DNA of 64,000 bases from Hominicoprocola sp037419475 (GCA_037419475.1 JAXYYF010000101.1:1-64000), one strand, 5' to 3'; counted from the first letter of the stretch, positions 41,873-50,750 are shown. The notes: generated by a model not told the origin, from the sequence alone. Translations and numbers: made by a program.

Positions 41873-42198
41873 AGGGGTTCTTCCTGCCTGAGAGTACGAA
41901 CGCGACGGCCTTCGCCGTTGTCGGCGCTCCCCTGCCGTTTCTAATCTACCTCGTTGCTGTCAACATCCTCGCCTTTGCCGTTTACGGCTGGGACAAAATG
42001 CGCAGCAAGGTGCAGGGCGCGCGCCGCGTGCCGGAGAAAACGCTTTTCCTGCTCGCTATCATCGGCGGCAGCGTGGGCGCGATCGCCGGCATGCGCGTCT
42101 GGCACCACAAAACGCGCCATTGGTACTTTAAATATGGTCTGCCCGCCATTCTGCTCGTCCAGCTCGCGCTGGCGGCATGGGTCGCCGGAAACGCATAA
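41869..42198 (+). CDS. DUF1294-family small membrane protein
   Basis: A 109-residue membrane protein with about three helices. The DUF1294 pattern is clear: YGWDKMRS, then ARRVPEKTLFLLAIIGGSVG, GMRVWHHKTRH and FKYGLPAI. Function is unknown. It begins with GTG in the sequence GTGA that overlaps the psuG stop codon, so translation is coupled. No good ribosome site of its own is seen. Whether it has a role in pseudouridine use is unknown. Confidence 0.82.
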   Translation: MKGFFLPESTNATAFAVVGAPLPFLIYLVAVNILAFAVYGWDKMRSKVQGARRVPEKTLFLLAIIGGSVGAIAGMRVWHHKTRHWYFKYGLPAILLVQLALAAWVAGNA

Positions 42199-42235
42199 AA
42201 AATCCCGTCGGAGTTCTCCGGCGGGATTTTCTTTT
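42199..42235. terminator. Bidirectional terminator after the psu operon
   Basis: Fourteen-base arms (42199-42212 and 42217-42230, one G-T pair) with A/T flanks on both strands. Confidence 0.85.
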
Positions 42236-42887
42236 ACGAATCAAGCAGTGCCAGCAGCTCGCCGGCGTTTGCGGCAATCTCGCCCGCGCCCGCCTCAACC
42301 AGCTGTTCCCGGTCGCGGAAACCCCAGCACACCGAAATGCATGCCATGCCGGCATTTCGCGCCGTCTGGATATCCACCTCGCTGTCGCCGACATAGACCG
42401 CGCGAGCCTTGTCCGCGCCAAGCTCCGCGAGTGCGTCGTTCGGCATATCGGGCGCCGGCTTGCGGCGGCGTGTGGCCGTTTCGCCCATCGCCGTATCAGC
42501 CAGCCCGCGGAAGCACTCCGCGGCAAGCAGCTTCACCGCCTCGTCCGGCTTGTTGGACACGATGGCCAGACAGAAGCCGCGGCGCTTGAGCTCCTCCATC
42601 AGCCCGATCACACCCGGATAGGGGCGTGTTTTGATCTGGCAGTGCGCGGCATAATACGGCTTGTAGATTGCCAGTGCACGGCGCACCGTTTCGTCATCAG
42701 CGGCTTCGCCAAGCGCCCGGCGCAGCTGCATTTCCGCGCCGTTGCCGACAAAGGTGCGCATTTCGGCAAGCGTGCGTTCCGGATAGCCCAGCTCGCGCAG
42801 GGTATAGTTCGCCGCGTCGAGCAAGTCCTCAAGCGTGTCGAGCAGTGTTCCGTCCAGATCGAAGAGAACGGTGTCAAACTTCCGCAT
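42234..42887 (-). CDS. HAD-family phosphatase (phosphoglycolate phosphatase-like)
   Basis: A 217-residue haloacid-dehalogenase hydrolase. All motifs are present: I FDLDGTLLDT (nucleophile Asp10), II IVSNKP, III the lysine in RRRKPAP and IV VGDSEVDIQTA. The helical cap lies between I and II. It most resembles Gph/PpaX enzymes; the substrate is not fixed by sequence. The ribosome site lies inside the end of the LysR gene three bases upstream, so the two are coupled. Confidence 0.88.
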   Translation of the reverse strand: MRKFDTVLFDLDGTLLDTLEDLLDAANYTLRELGYPERTLAEMRTFVGNGAEMQLRRALGEAADDETVRRALAIYKPYYAAHCQIKTRPYPGVIGLMEELKRRGFCLAIVSNKPDEAVKLLAAECFRGLADTAMGETATRRRKPAPDMPNDALAELGADKARAVYVGDSEVDIQTARNAGMACISVCWGFRDREQLVEAGAGEIAANAGELLALLDS

Positions 42888-42890
42888 GGC

Positions 42891-43802
42891 TCACACCTCC
42901 TTATTCTCGTCCGCCCGGATGCGTCTTTCGACCTCCTGCGTAAAGCGCGCAGTCGCCGCGCTGGGCGGCACATCGCGCAGCGTGCACATATCGACCGAAC
43001 GCGCCGGGATCTCAAAATCCGTTTTCAGCTCGCGGATCGCGCCGCCGGCCAGCTCGGCAGAGACAAACTCCCGCGTCACGCCCGCCACGCCGAAGCCGAT
43101 GCGGGCCAGATCGACAAGCAGGCTGCGCGCGCCAAGCTCGATCTCGGGCGAGAGCGTGAGCCCATGGGTCAGGAAAAACTTTTCCAGATATACGCGCGAA
43201 CTGGCCTTGCGCTCAAGGAGGATGAGCGGCAGTGCCGCGATCTCCTCCATCGAATAGGCATGGCTGAAATCGCAGGGATAGTCCGCCGCGGCGACAAAGC
43301 TCGTGTGCGTGGTCAGGCAGGGCACGCAATTGAGGCCCTCATTCTCCGCCGGAGAGGAGGCGAAGGCAACGTCCACCTTGCCCGAACGGAGCAGCCCGAG
43401 CACTTTATGGCTGCGGCCGCTGACGATCTGAATATGGATGTTGGGATATTTTTTATGGAACGAGTCCAGATGCGGCAACAGAAACTGGCTCGTCACCGTG
43501 TCGCTCGCGCCGATGACCAGCTTACCCATTTGCAGCGCCTTGGTCTGCGCCAGCTTTTCCTCGCCCGTTTCCAACAGTCCCATCGCACTGCGCACATGCT
43601 CAAAGAGCATCTGGCCGTCGTCTGTCAGCGTCACGCCGCGCGGCGAGCGCACAAAAAGTCTTGTTTGCAGCGCGCCTTCGAGCTGCTTAATGCTCTGGCT
43701 CACTGCCGACTGCGAAATATAAAGATTCTGCGCCGCCGCGGAAATATTCCCCGCCTCCGCGACTTCGCGGAACACACGGTACAGCTCCAGCTTTGCCGTC
43801 AT
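42891..43802 (-). CDS. LysR-family transcriptional regulator
   Basis: A 303-residue regulator. A winged HTH occupies residues 1-60 (LELYRVFREVAEAGNISAAA, then NLYISQSAVSQSIKQLE), followed by a periplasmic-binding-protein-like effector domain (90-300). It is divergent from the CofE-like gene across a 154-base AT-rich gap, the usual layout for a LysR regulator and its target. The effector is unknown. GGAGG precedes the ATG. Confidence 0.93.
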   Translation of the reverse strand: MTAKLELYRVFREVAEAGNISAAAQNLYISQSAVSQSIKQLEGALQTRLFVRSPRGVTLTDDGQMLFEHVRSAMGLLETGEEKLAQTKALQMGKLVIGASDTVTSQFLLPHLDSFHKKYPNIHIQIVSGRSHKVLGLLRSGKVDVAFASSPAENEGLNCVPCLTTHTSFVAAADYPCDFSHAYSMEEIAALPLILLERKASSRVYLEKFFLTHGLTLSPEIELGARSLLVDLARIGFGVAGVTREFVSAELAGGAIRELKTDFEIPARSVDMCTLRDVPPSAATARFTQEVERRIRADENKEV

Positions 43803-43856
43803 AAGTCGATCCTCCGTTTATCTTTTGCGCTTATGTTAATTATTGAAATATTATTC

Positions 43857-43885
43857 TTTACTTATGCTACGGGAGCTATTATAAT
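43857..43885 (+). promoter_or_regulatory. Promoter of the CofE-like gene
   Basis: TTTACT (43857-43862), 17 bases, TATAAT (43880-43885). AT-rich sequence just upstream (about 43825-43860) would hold the LysR site; I could not fix a T-N11-A box with confidence. Confidence 0.5.
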
Positions 43886-43956
43886 AGTGGGGCTGTAAAA
43901 ACGCAAGCATTGATTTTTGATTTTGAAAATTGACATAGTTGAAGGAGAGCAAATAT

Positions 43957-45150
43957 ATGAGAACCATCGGTACTGTTGTGCGCGGCGTCCGCGCCCCCAT
44001 CATCCGGCAGGGCGACAATATCGCTCAGATCGCTGCCTCCGCCGTGGAGGAGGCTTGGAGTGAGGCCGGCATCACCCCGCACGACCGCGACGTCGTGGCC
44101 GTGACCGAATCCGTCGTCGCCCGCGCGCAGGGCAACTACGCCTCCGTGGACGACATTGCCGCCGACGTGCGCGCCAAGACCGGCGGCGAGACCGTCGGCG
44201 TGGCCTTCCCCATTCTCAGCCGCAACCGCTTCTCTCTGCTTCTGCGCGGCATGGCAAAGGGCTGCCGCAAGATCGTCCTGCTGCTCTCCTACCCATCCGA
44301 CGAGGTCGGCAACCATCTCGTCGACTGGGAAAAGCTGGATGCAGCCGGCGTTGATCCCTACCGCGACGTGCTCACACTCGCCGATTTCCGCGAGAAGTTC
44401 GGCCACATTCTCCATCCCTTCACCGGCATCGATTATATCGACTTCTACTCCGACATCATCCGCGCCGCCGGCGCGGATGTCGAGGTCATTTTTGCCAACC
44501 GCGTGACCACCCTGCTCGACTACACCGATACAGTCATCACCTGCGACATCCACACCCGCGCGCGCAGCAAGGCGCAGCTCAAGAAGGCGGGCGCGCGCAT
44601 CGTGCTCGGTCTGGACGATCTGCTCACCGCGCCGATCAACGGCTGCGGCTACAATGCGGAGTTCGGTCTGCTCGGCTCGAACAAGGCGACCGAGGACACC
44701 ATCAAGCTCTTCCCGCGCGACTGCATGGCTGTCGCCGAGGAGCTCAGCGCCCTGCTCTCCAAGGCCAGCGGCAAACAGATTGAGGCCATGGTCTACGGTG
44801 ACGGTGCGTTCAAGGATCCCGTCGGCAAGATCTGGGAGCTGGCTGATCCAGTCGTCGCCCCCGGCTACACCAAGGGTCTGGTCGGCACGCCGAACGAGCT
44901 CAAACTCAAGTATCTGGCGGACAACGACTTCGGCGACCTTCAGGGCGAGGAGCTCAAGAAGGCCATCGAGGGGCGCATCCGTGAAAAGGGCAGCGGCAGT
45001 CTGGTCGGCAATATGGTCAGCGAGGGCACCACACCCCGCCGCCTGACCGACCTGATTGGCTCTCTGTGCGACCTGACGAGCGGCAGCGGCGACAAGGGCA
45101 CGCCCATTGTCTACATTCAGGGCTACTTTGATAACTACACCAACGAATAA
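43957..45150 (+). CDS. CofE-like F420-0:L-glutamate ligase family protein
   Basis: A 397-residue protein with the fold signature of coenzyme F420-0 gamma-glutamyl ligases (GVRAPIIRQGDNIAQIAASA, DVVAVTESVVARAQGNYASV and a C-terminal block ending GTPIVYIQGYFDNY). It is much longer than archaeal CofE (about 250). No other F420 biosynthesis gene is in the window, and F420 is not expected in this kind of organism, so the real job is probably a related amide ligation. The start at 43957 has GAAGGAGAG upstream; an in-frame ATG at 43939 precedes that site. Control by the divergent LysR protein is likely. Confidence 0.75.
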   Translation: MRTIGTVVRGVRAPIIRQGDNIAQIAASAVEEAWSEAGITPHDRDVVAVTESVVARAQGNYASVDDIAADVRAKTGGETVGVAFPILSRNRFSLLLRGMAKGCRKIVLLLSYPSDEVGNHLVDWEKLDAAGVDPYRDVLTLADFREKFGHILHPFTGIDYIDFYSDIIRAAGADVEVIFANRVTTLLDYTDTVITCDIHTRARSKAQLKKAGARIVLGLDDLLTAPINGCGYNAEFGLLGSNKATEDTIKLFPRDCMAVAEELSALLSKASGKQIEAMVYGDGAFKDPVGKIWELADPVVAPGYTKGLVGTPNELKLKYLADNDFGDLQGEELKKAIEGRIREKGSGSLVGNMVSEGTTPRRLTDLIGSLCDLTSGSGDKGTPIVYIQGYFDNYTNE

Positions 45151-45159
45151 TGTACTCCA

Positions 45160-45190
45160 AGGAGGCCGCGCCGACCGCGCGGTCTCCTCT
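45160..45190 (+). terminator. Terminator of the CofE-like gene
   Basis: Twelve-base arms (45160-45171 and 45177-45188, one G-T pair). Only a pyrimidine-rich tail follows, so strength is uncertain. Confidence 0.55.
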
Positions 45191-45210
45191 TCTCTTCGCA
45201 GCAAAAGCTC

Positions 45211-45239
45211 TTGCACGGCCGAATGGGCTGTGCTATGAT
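45211..45239 (+). promoter_or_regulatory. Promoter of the exported Cu-amine-oxidase-N protein gene
   Basis: TTGCAC (45211-45216), 17 bases, TATGAT (45234-45239). Confidence 0.6.
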
Positions 45240-45310
45240 ACAGAAAACAGCCGCCCGGGCACAGAAGAGCGCGCATACAGGCAATCCGGACGGCACGGAA
45301 GGAGATCTCT

Positions 45311-46864
45311 ATGAAAAAAATTCTTTCCCTCGTTTTGGCGCTGGCTCTCGCGCTGGCGCTGGCGATTCCCGCGGGCGCGGCGGATCTCGGCGTAATCGGC
45401 GGAGCCGACGGCCCCACCTCGATCATCGTCTCCGGCGGCTTTGATGCGTCAGCTCTCCTCAGGCAGCAGCGCTCTGAAGTCCTTAAAGCGCTCGGCGGTG
45501 TCGAGGGGCAGACCAACATCCTGCTCGGCAGCAAGTGCATCACGTTTACCGACGCGGCTCCCGAAGCGAAAAACGGCCGCACGATGGTCCCTCTGCGTGC
45601 AACGCTGGAGGCCATGGGCGCGCAGGTCGACTACGATAACGCCGCACACGCGGCCGTCGTCACCCTTGGCGATAAGAGCTTCACCCATGTGATTGGCAGC
45701 GATGTGATCGACTTTTCCGACGGCACGCAGCTGAAGATGGACGTCGCGTCCTACGGCACGCCGGCAGGCCGCACGATGGTTCCCGTGCGCTTTTTCTCAC
45801 AGGTGCTCGGCTACGACGTGTTCTGGGACAACGACTATAAGCTCGTTTTTCTGCTGGATAAGGACGCCTTCATTTCGGATGTCGACGCGCATTTCTCTGT
45901 TCTCAACGACTTTCTTGCCAAGAGCGCCAAAAGCTTTGACGCCTCTAAAAATTACAGGGAGGACGTCGACCTCTCCGGCACAGTCAAGCTGCTCGACTCG
46001 ATCAGCGGCGACCGCAGCTTCAATTATTCCGGCAAGATCACCGCACTGCTCGGACGCGACGGCATGACCATGACGCTCAGTGCGGATCTGAGCCGTCTGC
46101 TGGGGCTGCTGGAGAGCACGCTCGGCAGTCAGCTTCCCGCCGGATACCGCGAGGCGCTGGCAAAGCCGGAGCTCAGCGCGATCTTCGGCGACCGGCTTTA
46201 TCTGAAGTCTCCCCTGCTCGACGCGCTTATGACCACCGCCGGCAGTGAAAGCACCGCTTCCGACGCATGGTACGCCATGGACGCAGGCACGAGCTTCTCC
46301 GCCCTTTATCAGGCCATGTACGGCGGCAGCCAGTTTACCATCGGCAGCCTGCTCTATGCCGCGATGACACAGGGCGACGCGAATCATTTCTATACGGCGT
46401 GGTCCGGCGCAGTCGACTCCGCCGCCATGCTCAAGGCACTTTACGCCGATGAGCTCTTCACGCGCTCCGGCAGTGCGTACCGCTGCCACATCGGCACGGA
46501 TACGCTCGCGGCCGCCATGAACGCCGCAGCGGGACAGGAGCTTTACACCGCCGATGCGCTCAAGGCCATGGGCGTCGAAAATTGCAGCATCGATCTGGTG
46601 GTCAGAAGCAACGGCAGCGCTGAAGCCAAGTGCGTGCTGGATGTCGCCCCGAACGGCGAGAGCCTGCTGCGCATCAACTACACTGCTTCCTCCAGCGGCG
46701 CCGGCGCCGCATTCAGGGGCAGCGTGCAGGTGCGCAATCTCTGCGACGTGACCTTCAGCGCAAACGCCTCCGTCCGCACGACAAAGGAAACGGTCAGCGC
46801 CTCGCCGGCTGCCGGCGAGACCGTGATCGAGCTCACGGGCGCTGCGGCGCAGCTCGGCGGCTGA
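45311..46864 (+). CDS. Exported protein with GADGPT motif and copper-amine-oxidase N-terminal domain
   Basis: A 517-residue secreted protein. The signal peptide (1-23) is followed at once by GVIGGADGPTSIIVSGG (27-43), which matches the transmembrane sodium-site motif of GcdB at 184-197 almost residue for residue. Next come two halves of a copper-amine-oxidase N-terminal stalk domain (about 70-185, with GRTMVPLRATLEAMGAQVDY and GRTMVPVRFFSQVLGYDVFW). The rest (190-517) is a beta-rich region of no known family, with a helix-rich centre. Stalk domains of this kind are common in clostridial wall proteins and do not imply oxidase activity. AAGGAG precedes the ATG. Confidence 0.85.
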   Translation: MKKILSLVLALALALALAIPAGAADLGVIGGADGPTSIIVSGGFDASALLRQQRSEVLKALGGVEGQTNILLGSKCITFTDAAPEAKNGRTMVPLRATLEAMGAQVDYDNAAHAAVVTLGDKSFTHVIGSDVIDFSDGTQLKMDVASYGTPAGRTMVPVRFFSQVLGYDVFWDNDYKLVFLLDKDAFISDVDAHFSVLNDFLAKSAKSFDASKNYREDVDLSGTVKLLDSISGDRSFNYSGKITALLGRDGMTMTLSADLSRLLGLLESTLGSQLPAGYREALAKPELSAIFGDRLYLKSPLLDALMTTAGSESTASDAWYAMDAGTSFSALYQAMYGGSQFTIGSLLYAAMTQGDANHFYTAWSGAVDSAAMLKALYADELFTRSGSAYRCHIGTDTLAAAMNAAAGQELYTADALKAMGVENCSIDLVVRSNGSAEAKCVLDVAPNGESLLRINYTASSSGAGAAFRGSVQVRNLCDVTFSANASVRTTKETVSASPAAGETVIELTGAAAQLGG

Positions 46865-46890
46865 AGCCGTCTGAAAACAGCAAAAACCGG

Positions 46891-46920
46891 AAAAAGACCG
46901 CGAAAGCGGTCTTTTTCTTC
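46891..46920 (+). terminator. Terminator before the topoisomerase A-subunit gene
   Basis: AAAAAGACCGC (46891-46901) pairs with GCGGTCTTTTT (46906-46916) around GAAA. Confidence 0.9.
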
Positions 46921-46933
46921 GCATGCCGCAGCC

Positions 46934-46962
46934 TTGCATGAACGGCAGAGTTGTGGTAAACT
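46934..46962 (+). promoter_or_regulatory. Promoter of the topoisomerase A-subunit operon
   Basis: TTGCAT (46934-46939), 17 bases, TAAACT (46957-46962), 29 bases before the ATG. Confidence 0.6.
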
Positions 46963-46990
46963 AACAGCAATCATACATTGAGGTAACAGC

Positions 46991-49234
46991 ATGAAGAAGA
47001 ACGAAAAGAAGGAATCCGTTTCCCAGCACCGCGCAAACCCGAATGTCCTCGGTCTGCACGCGGACGTGGTCGAGCAGCGCATCACCGACACGCTGGAAAC
47101 AAACTACATGCCCTATGCGATGTCAGTCATCGTCTCACGCGCCATTCCGGAGATCGACGGTTTCAAGCCCAGTCACCGCAAGCTGCTCTACACCATGTAT
47201 AAAATGGGGCTTTTGAACGGTGCGCGCACGAAGAGCGCGAACATCGTCGGTCAGACGATGCGTCTCAATCCCCATGGTGATGCGGCTATTTATGACACGA
47301 TGGTGCGCCTTTCCAAGGGCTACGGCGCGCTGCTGCATCCGTTCGTGGACTCCAAGGGCAACTTCGGTAAGGTCTACTCACGCGATATGGCGTGGGCGGC
47401 AAGCCGCTACACCGAAGCCAAGCTCTCGGCCATCTGCGGCGAGCTGTTCCGCGACATTGACTCCGACACCGTCGACTTTATCGACAACTACGACAACACC
47501 ATGAAGGAGCCGGCGCTGCTGCCGACGACCTTTCCCAATATTCTGGTGAGCGCCAATCAGGGCATCGCCGTCGGCATGGCAAGCCAGCTGTGCGGCTTCA
47601 ACCTCGGTGAGGTGTGCGACACGACCATCGCCTACCTTAAAAATCCCGACTGCGACCTTACGGAAACGCTGCTCGCGCCCGATTTCCCGACCGGCGGCGA
47701 GGTGATCTGCGATCCCGACGCACTGCGCGAAATTTACGCGACCGGCCGCGGAGGCATCAAGGTTCGCGCCCGCTGGCGCTATGATAAAAAGGAAAACCTC
47801 ATTGAGGTCTACGAGATCCCCTACACTACCACGACCGAGGCCATTATGGACAAGGTCGCCGAGCTCATCAAAGCCGGCAAGGTCAAGGAGATCACCGATA
47901 TGCGCGACGAGACCGACCTCAACGGTCTCAAGCTGACGATTGACCTCAAGCGCGGCACCGATCCCGATAAGCTCATGCAGAAGCTGATGAAGTCCACCAC
48001 ATTACAGGACACCATGTCCTGCAACTTCAATGTTCTCATCGCAGGCATGCCGCGCGTGATGGGCGTGCGCGAGCTGTTGGAGGAATGGTGCGCATGGCGC
48101 ACGGAATGCGTCCGCCGCCGCGTGTTCTTCGTAATGGGCAAAAAGAAGGACAAGCTGCATCTGCTCAAGGGTCTCAAACGCATCCTGCTCGACATCGACA
48201 AGGCGATCAAGATCATTCGTGAGACCGAGGCCGAGACCGAGGTGGTGCCGAACCTGATGATCGGCTTCGGCATCGACCAGATCCAGGCGGAGTATGTCGC
48301 AGAGATCAAGCTGCGCAACATCAACAAGGAATATATCCTCAAGCGCGTGGAGGAGACCTCCGCATTGCAGGACGAGATTGAGGACCTCGAGGACATTCTG
48401 GCCCGGCCCGCGCGCGTGAAGAAGATCATCGTCACCGAACTTGAGGACGTGCGCAAGAAGTACGCCGAGCCGCGCAGAACCGGCATCGTCTACGGCCACG
48501 AAGTCGAGGAATATGTGGAAGAGAGCACGGTGGACGACTATCCTGTGTCCGTGTTCCTCTCCCGCGAAGGCTACTTCAAAAAGATCACGCCCGCGTCACT
48601 GCGTATGAACGCCGAGCAGAAGTATAAGGAGGGCGACGCGCTGGCCCAGAGCGCGGAGACCTCCAACGCCGCCGAGGTCATGTTCTTCACGGATCAATGT
48701 CAGGTCTACAAGGCCCGCCTTTCCGACTTTGACGACGCCAAGGCCTCCGTGCTGGGCGACTATCTGCCCGCAAAGCTCGGCATGGACGAGGGAGAGAGTG
48801 TCATTTCCATGGTGCTCCCCGGCGACTACCGCGGCTGTCTGGTCTTTTTCTTTGAAAACGGCAAGGCCGCCCGCGTAGAGCTATCCGCATACCAGACGAC
48901 TTCAAACCGCCGCAAGCTCACCGGCGCATATTCGGACAAATCCCCCCTGCGCACCATACTGTGTCTGCGCGAGGACTGCGAGCTGGCCGTCTACTCCACC
49001 GAGCCGCGCGTGCTGGTGTTCTCCACCGCTCTGCTCGGCGTGAAGGCCACACGCACCACGCAGGGCGTCGCCGTTTTGACGCTGAAGAAGAAATTCACGC
49101 TCGATTACGCCTGTCCCGCCGAGGCGACCGGCATCACAAACCTCACGCGCTACCGCGGGCGCAGTCTGCCCGCGACCGGCGCGCTGCTCAAAACAGAGGA
49201 CAGCGACGAAAAACAAATCTCACTGATGGATTAA
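46991..49234 (+). CDS. parC: Type IIA topoisomerase A subunit (ParC/GyrA-like)
   Basis: A 747-residue DNA-cleaving subunit. The catalytic Tyr140 is in MAWAASRYTEAKLS. The winged-helix and tower domains follow (TTFPNILVSANQGIAVGMAS), then the coiled coil (about 370-480) and a shortened C-terminal beta-pinwheel (500-740). The quinolone region reads NPHGDAAIYDTM: the residue equivalent to E. coli GyrA Ser83 is Ala98, while the Asp87 equivalent is kept (Asp102). The B subunit is 11 kb away in the same orientation rather than adjacent. I call it the topoisomerase IV-type second enzyme of Clostridia; gyrase is the alternative. The small genes downstream follow closely. Confidence 0.88.
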   Translation: MKKNEKKESVSQHRANPNVLGLHADVVEQRITDTLETNYMPYAMSVIVSRAIPEIDGFKPSHRKLLYTMYKMGLLNGARTKSANIVGQTMRLNPHGDAAIYDTMVRLSKGYGALLHPFVDSKGNFGKVYSRDMAWAASRYTEAKLSAICGELFRDIDSDTVDFIDNYDNTMKEPALLPTTFPNILVSANQGIAVGMASQLCGFNLGEVCDTTIAYLKNPDCDLTETLLAPDFPTGGEVICDPDALREIYATGRGGIKVRARWRYDKKENLIEVYEIPYTTTTEAIMDKVAELIKAGKVKEITDMRDETDLNGLKLTIDLKRGTDPDKLMQKLMKSTTLQDTMSCNFNVLIAGMPRVMGVRELLEEWCAWRTECVRRRVFFVMGKKKDKLHLLKGLKRILLDIDKAIKIIRETEAETEVVPNLMIGFGIDQIQAEYVAEIKLRNINKEYILKRVEETSALQDEIEDLEDILARPARVKKIIVTELEDVRKKYAEPRRTGIVYGHEVEEYVEESTVDDYPVSVFLSREGYFKKITPASLRMNAEQKYKEGDALAQSAETSNAAEVMFFTDQCQVYKARLSDFDDAKASVLGDYLPAKLGMDEGESVISMVLPGDYRGCLVFFFENGKAARVELSAYQTTSNRRKLTGAYSDKSPLRTILCLREDCELAVYSTEPRVLVFSTALLGVKATRTTQGVAVLTLKKKFTLDYACPAEATGITNLTRYRGRSLPATGALLKTEDSDEKQISLMD

Positions 49235-49249
49235 AAGGGAGGTCATTGC

Positions 49250-50101
49250 TTGAAGCTGTTCAAACAATACGTTTCCATCACGCTCGGCTGCGCGCTTATG
49301 GCGCTGGCTTTTGACTGGTTCTATGCCCCCAACAAGCTCACGCTCGGCGGCTTCACCGGTATCGCGCAGGTCATCAATTTCTTCGTTCCCGCTCTGCCGG
49401 TCGGCATCACCGTCATTCTGCTCAACGCGCCGCTTTTTCTTCTGAGTCTCCGGCGCTTCGGCAAGCGTTTTCTGGTACGCTCTTTCTTCGCCGTGGCGGT
49501 CAACTCCATCTTCATCGACCTCATCAACGCCGTCTATGCCTTTCAGCCGATGGATAAGCTCCTCGGCTGCATCTACGGCGGCGTGCTCGTGGGCGTTTCC
49601 CTTGGCTGGCTGCTGCGTGAGGAAGCCACTACCGGCGGTACGGAGCTCGGCGCATGGCTTTTGAAGTTCCGCATTCCCCAGCTCTCCATCGGCAATCTCT
49701 GCCTGTGCATCGACCTGACGATCATCGCGCTCTACGCGGCGGTGTTCCGCAGTCTGGAAAACGCGCTCTACGGCGGTATTGCGCTCTACATCTCCACCAA
49801 GGTAATGGATATGGTTGTCTACGGCGGCAGTGCGGCCAAGCTTGCCTATATCATCTCGAACGAGCAGGAGAAGATCACGCACGAGCTGCTCGCGCGCGAC
49901 ATGGGCGTCACCCGCCTGACGGCCGAAGGCGCCTATACGCGCGACGATAAGCCCGTACTGCTCTGCGCCATCCGCCGCAGTGAGATCGTGGCGGTCAAGC
50001 GGCTCGTCAACGAGATCGACCCTGCCGCGTTCTTCATCGTCTGCGACGCGCGCGAGGTGCTTGGCGAAGGCTTTAGTGAATACAAGCCCGATGGGCTTTA
50101 A
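49250..50101 (+). CDS. YitT-family membrane protein (DUF161 plus DUF2179)
   Basis: A 283-residue protein with about five N-terminal transmembrane helices (about 10-190; FYAPNKLTLGGFTGIAQV is a typical segment) and a C-terminal cytoplasmic DUF2179 domain (about 200-283, ELLARDMGVTRLTAEGAYTR). Function is unproven; relatives are common in Firmicutes. The start is a TTG at 49250 behind AAGGGAGG, 15 bases after parC, so it is probably in the same transcript. Confidence 0.85.
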   Translation: MKLFKQYVSITLGCALMALAFDWFYAPNKLTLGGFTGIAQVINFFVPALPVGITVILLNAPLFLLSLRRFGKRFLVRSFFAVAVNSIFIDLINAVYAFQPMDKLLGCIYGGVLVGVSLGWLLREEATTGGTELGAWLLKFRIPQLSIGNLCLCIDLTIIALYAAVFRSLENALYGGIALYISTKVMDMVVYGGSAAKLAYIISNEQEKITHELLARDMGVTRLTAEGAYTRDDKPVLLCAIRRSEIVAVKRLVNEIDPAAFFIVCDAREVLGEGFSEYKPDGL

Positions 50102-50119
50102 AAAAAGGAGAAACTGACA

Positions 50120-50725
50120 ATGGATTTCACAACGGTCAAAAATGCGCTGACTGCGCGCGGGTTCAAGGTGTCCTGCTTTGAAACGGGAAAAGAGGCTGCG
50201 GACTATCTCAATGCCCAGCTCGATGGCGCGACTATCGGCTTCGGAGGCAGCGTCACCCTTGACGAACTGGGGCTTTACGACTCTCTCGGCGCGCACAACA
50301 CCGTCTACAGCCACTGGCACCTGCCCGAGGGCGCCACGGTGCCGCAGGTGCGCGGCAAGGCGGCGGAGAGCGAGCACTACATGCTCTCGGCCAACGGCAT
50401 CGCCGAGACAGGCGAGATCATCAACATCGACGGTGGCGGCAACCGTGTCGCCTCCATGCTCTATGGGCACAAAAAGCTGTGGATCATCGCGGGCAGCAAC
50501 AAGATCGCCCCGACCTATGACGAGGCGCTCTGGCGTGCGCGCAACATCGCCGCGCCGAAGAACGCACAGCGCCTGCACCGCAAGACGCCCTGTGCCGTGA
50601 AGGTCGACCGATGCTACAACTGCAAAAGCCCCGAACGCATCTGCCGCGGTCTCGCCGTGCTGTGGGAGCCAATCCTCAACGTCGAAACCGAGGTCGTCCT
50701 GATCGACGAGGCGCTGGGCTACTAA
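50120..50725 (+). CDS. LUD-domain (LutC/YkgG-like) protein
   Basis: A 201-residue single LUD-domain protein. The fold core shows TIGFGGSVTLDELGLYDSLG and NIDGGGNRVASMLYGH, and a cysteine pair with a third Cys lies in DRCYNCKSPERICRG. LUD proteins include lactate-oxidation subunits, but stand-alone members like this lack the LutA and LutB partners, so lactate use cannot be claimed. The Cys cluster could bind metal or iron-sulfur. It follows the YitT gene after 18 bases with AAGGAG. Confidence 0.82.
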   Translation: MDFTTVKNALTARGFKVSCFETGKEAADYLNAQLDGATIGFGGSVTLDELGLYDSLGAHNTVYSHWHLPEGATVPQVRGKAAESEHYMLSANGIAETGEIINIDGGGNRVASMLYGHKKLWIIAGSNKIAPTYDEALWRARNIAAPKNAQRLHRKTPCAVKVDRCYNCKSPERICRGLAVLWEPILNVETEVVLIDEALGY

Positions 50726-50750
50726 ACGGTCAAACTGGGGGAGGCGCGCC

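Noticed and set aside
45311..46864. A copper amine oxidase
   Set aside because: Only the N-terminal stalk-type domain is present; no topaquinone active-site domain follows.
50120..50725. Lactate utilisation operon (lutABC)
   Set aside because: Only one LUD-domain protein is present, with no LutA or LutB partners.
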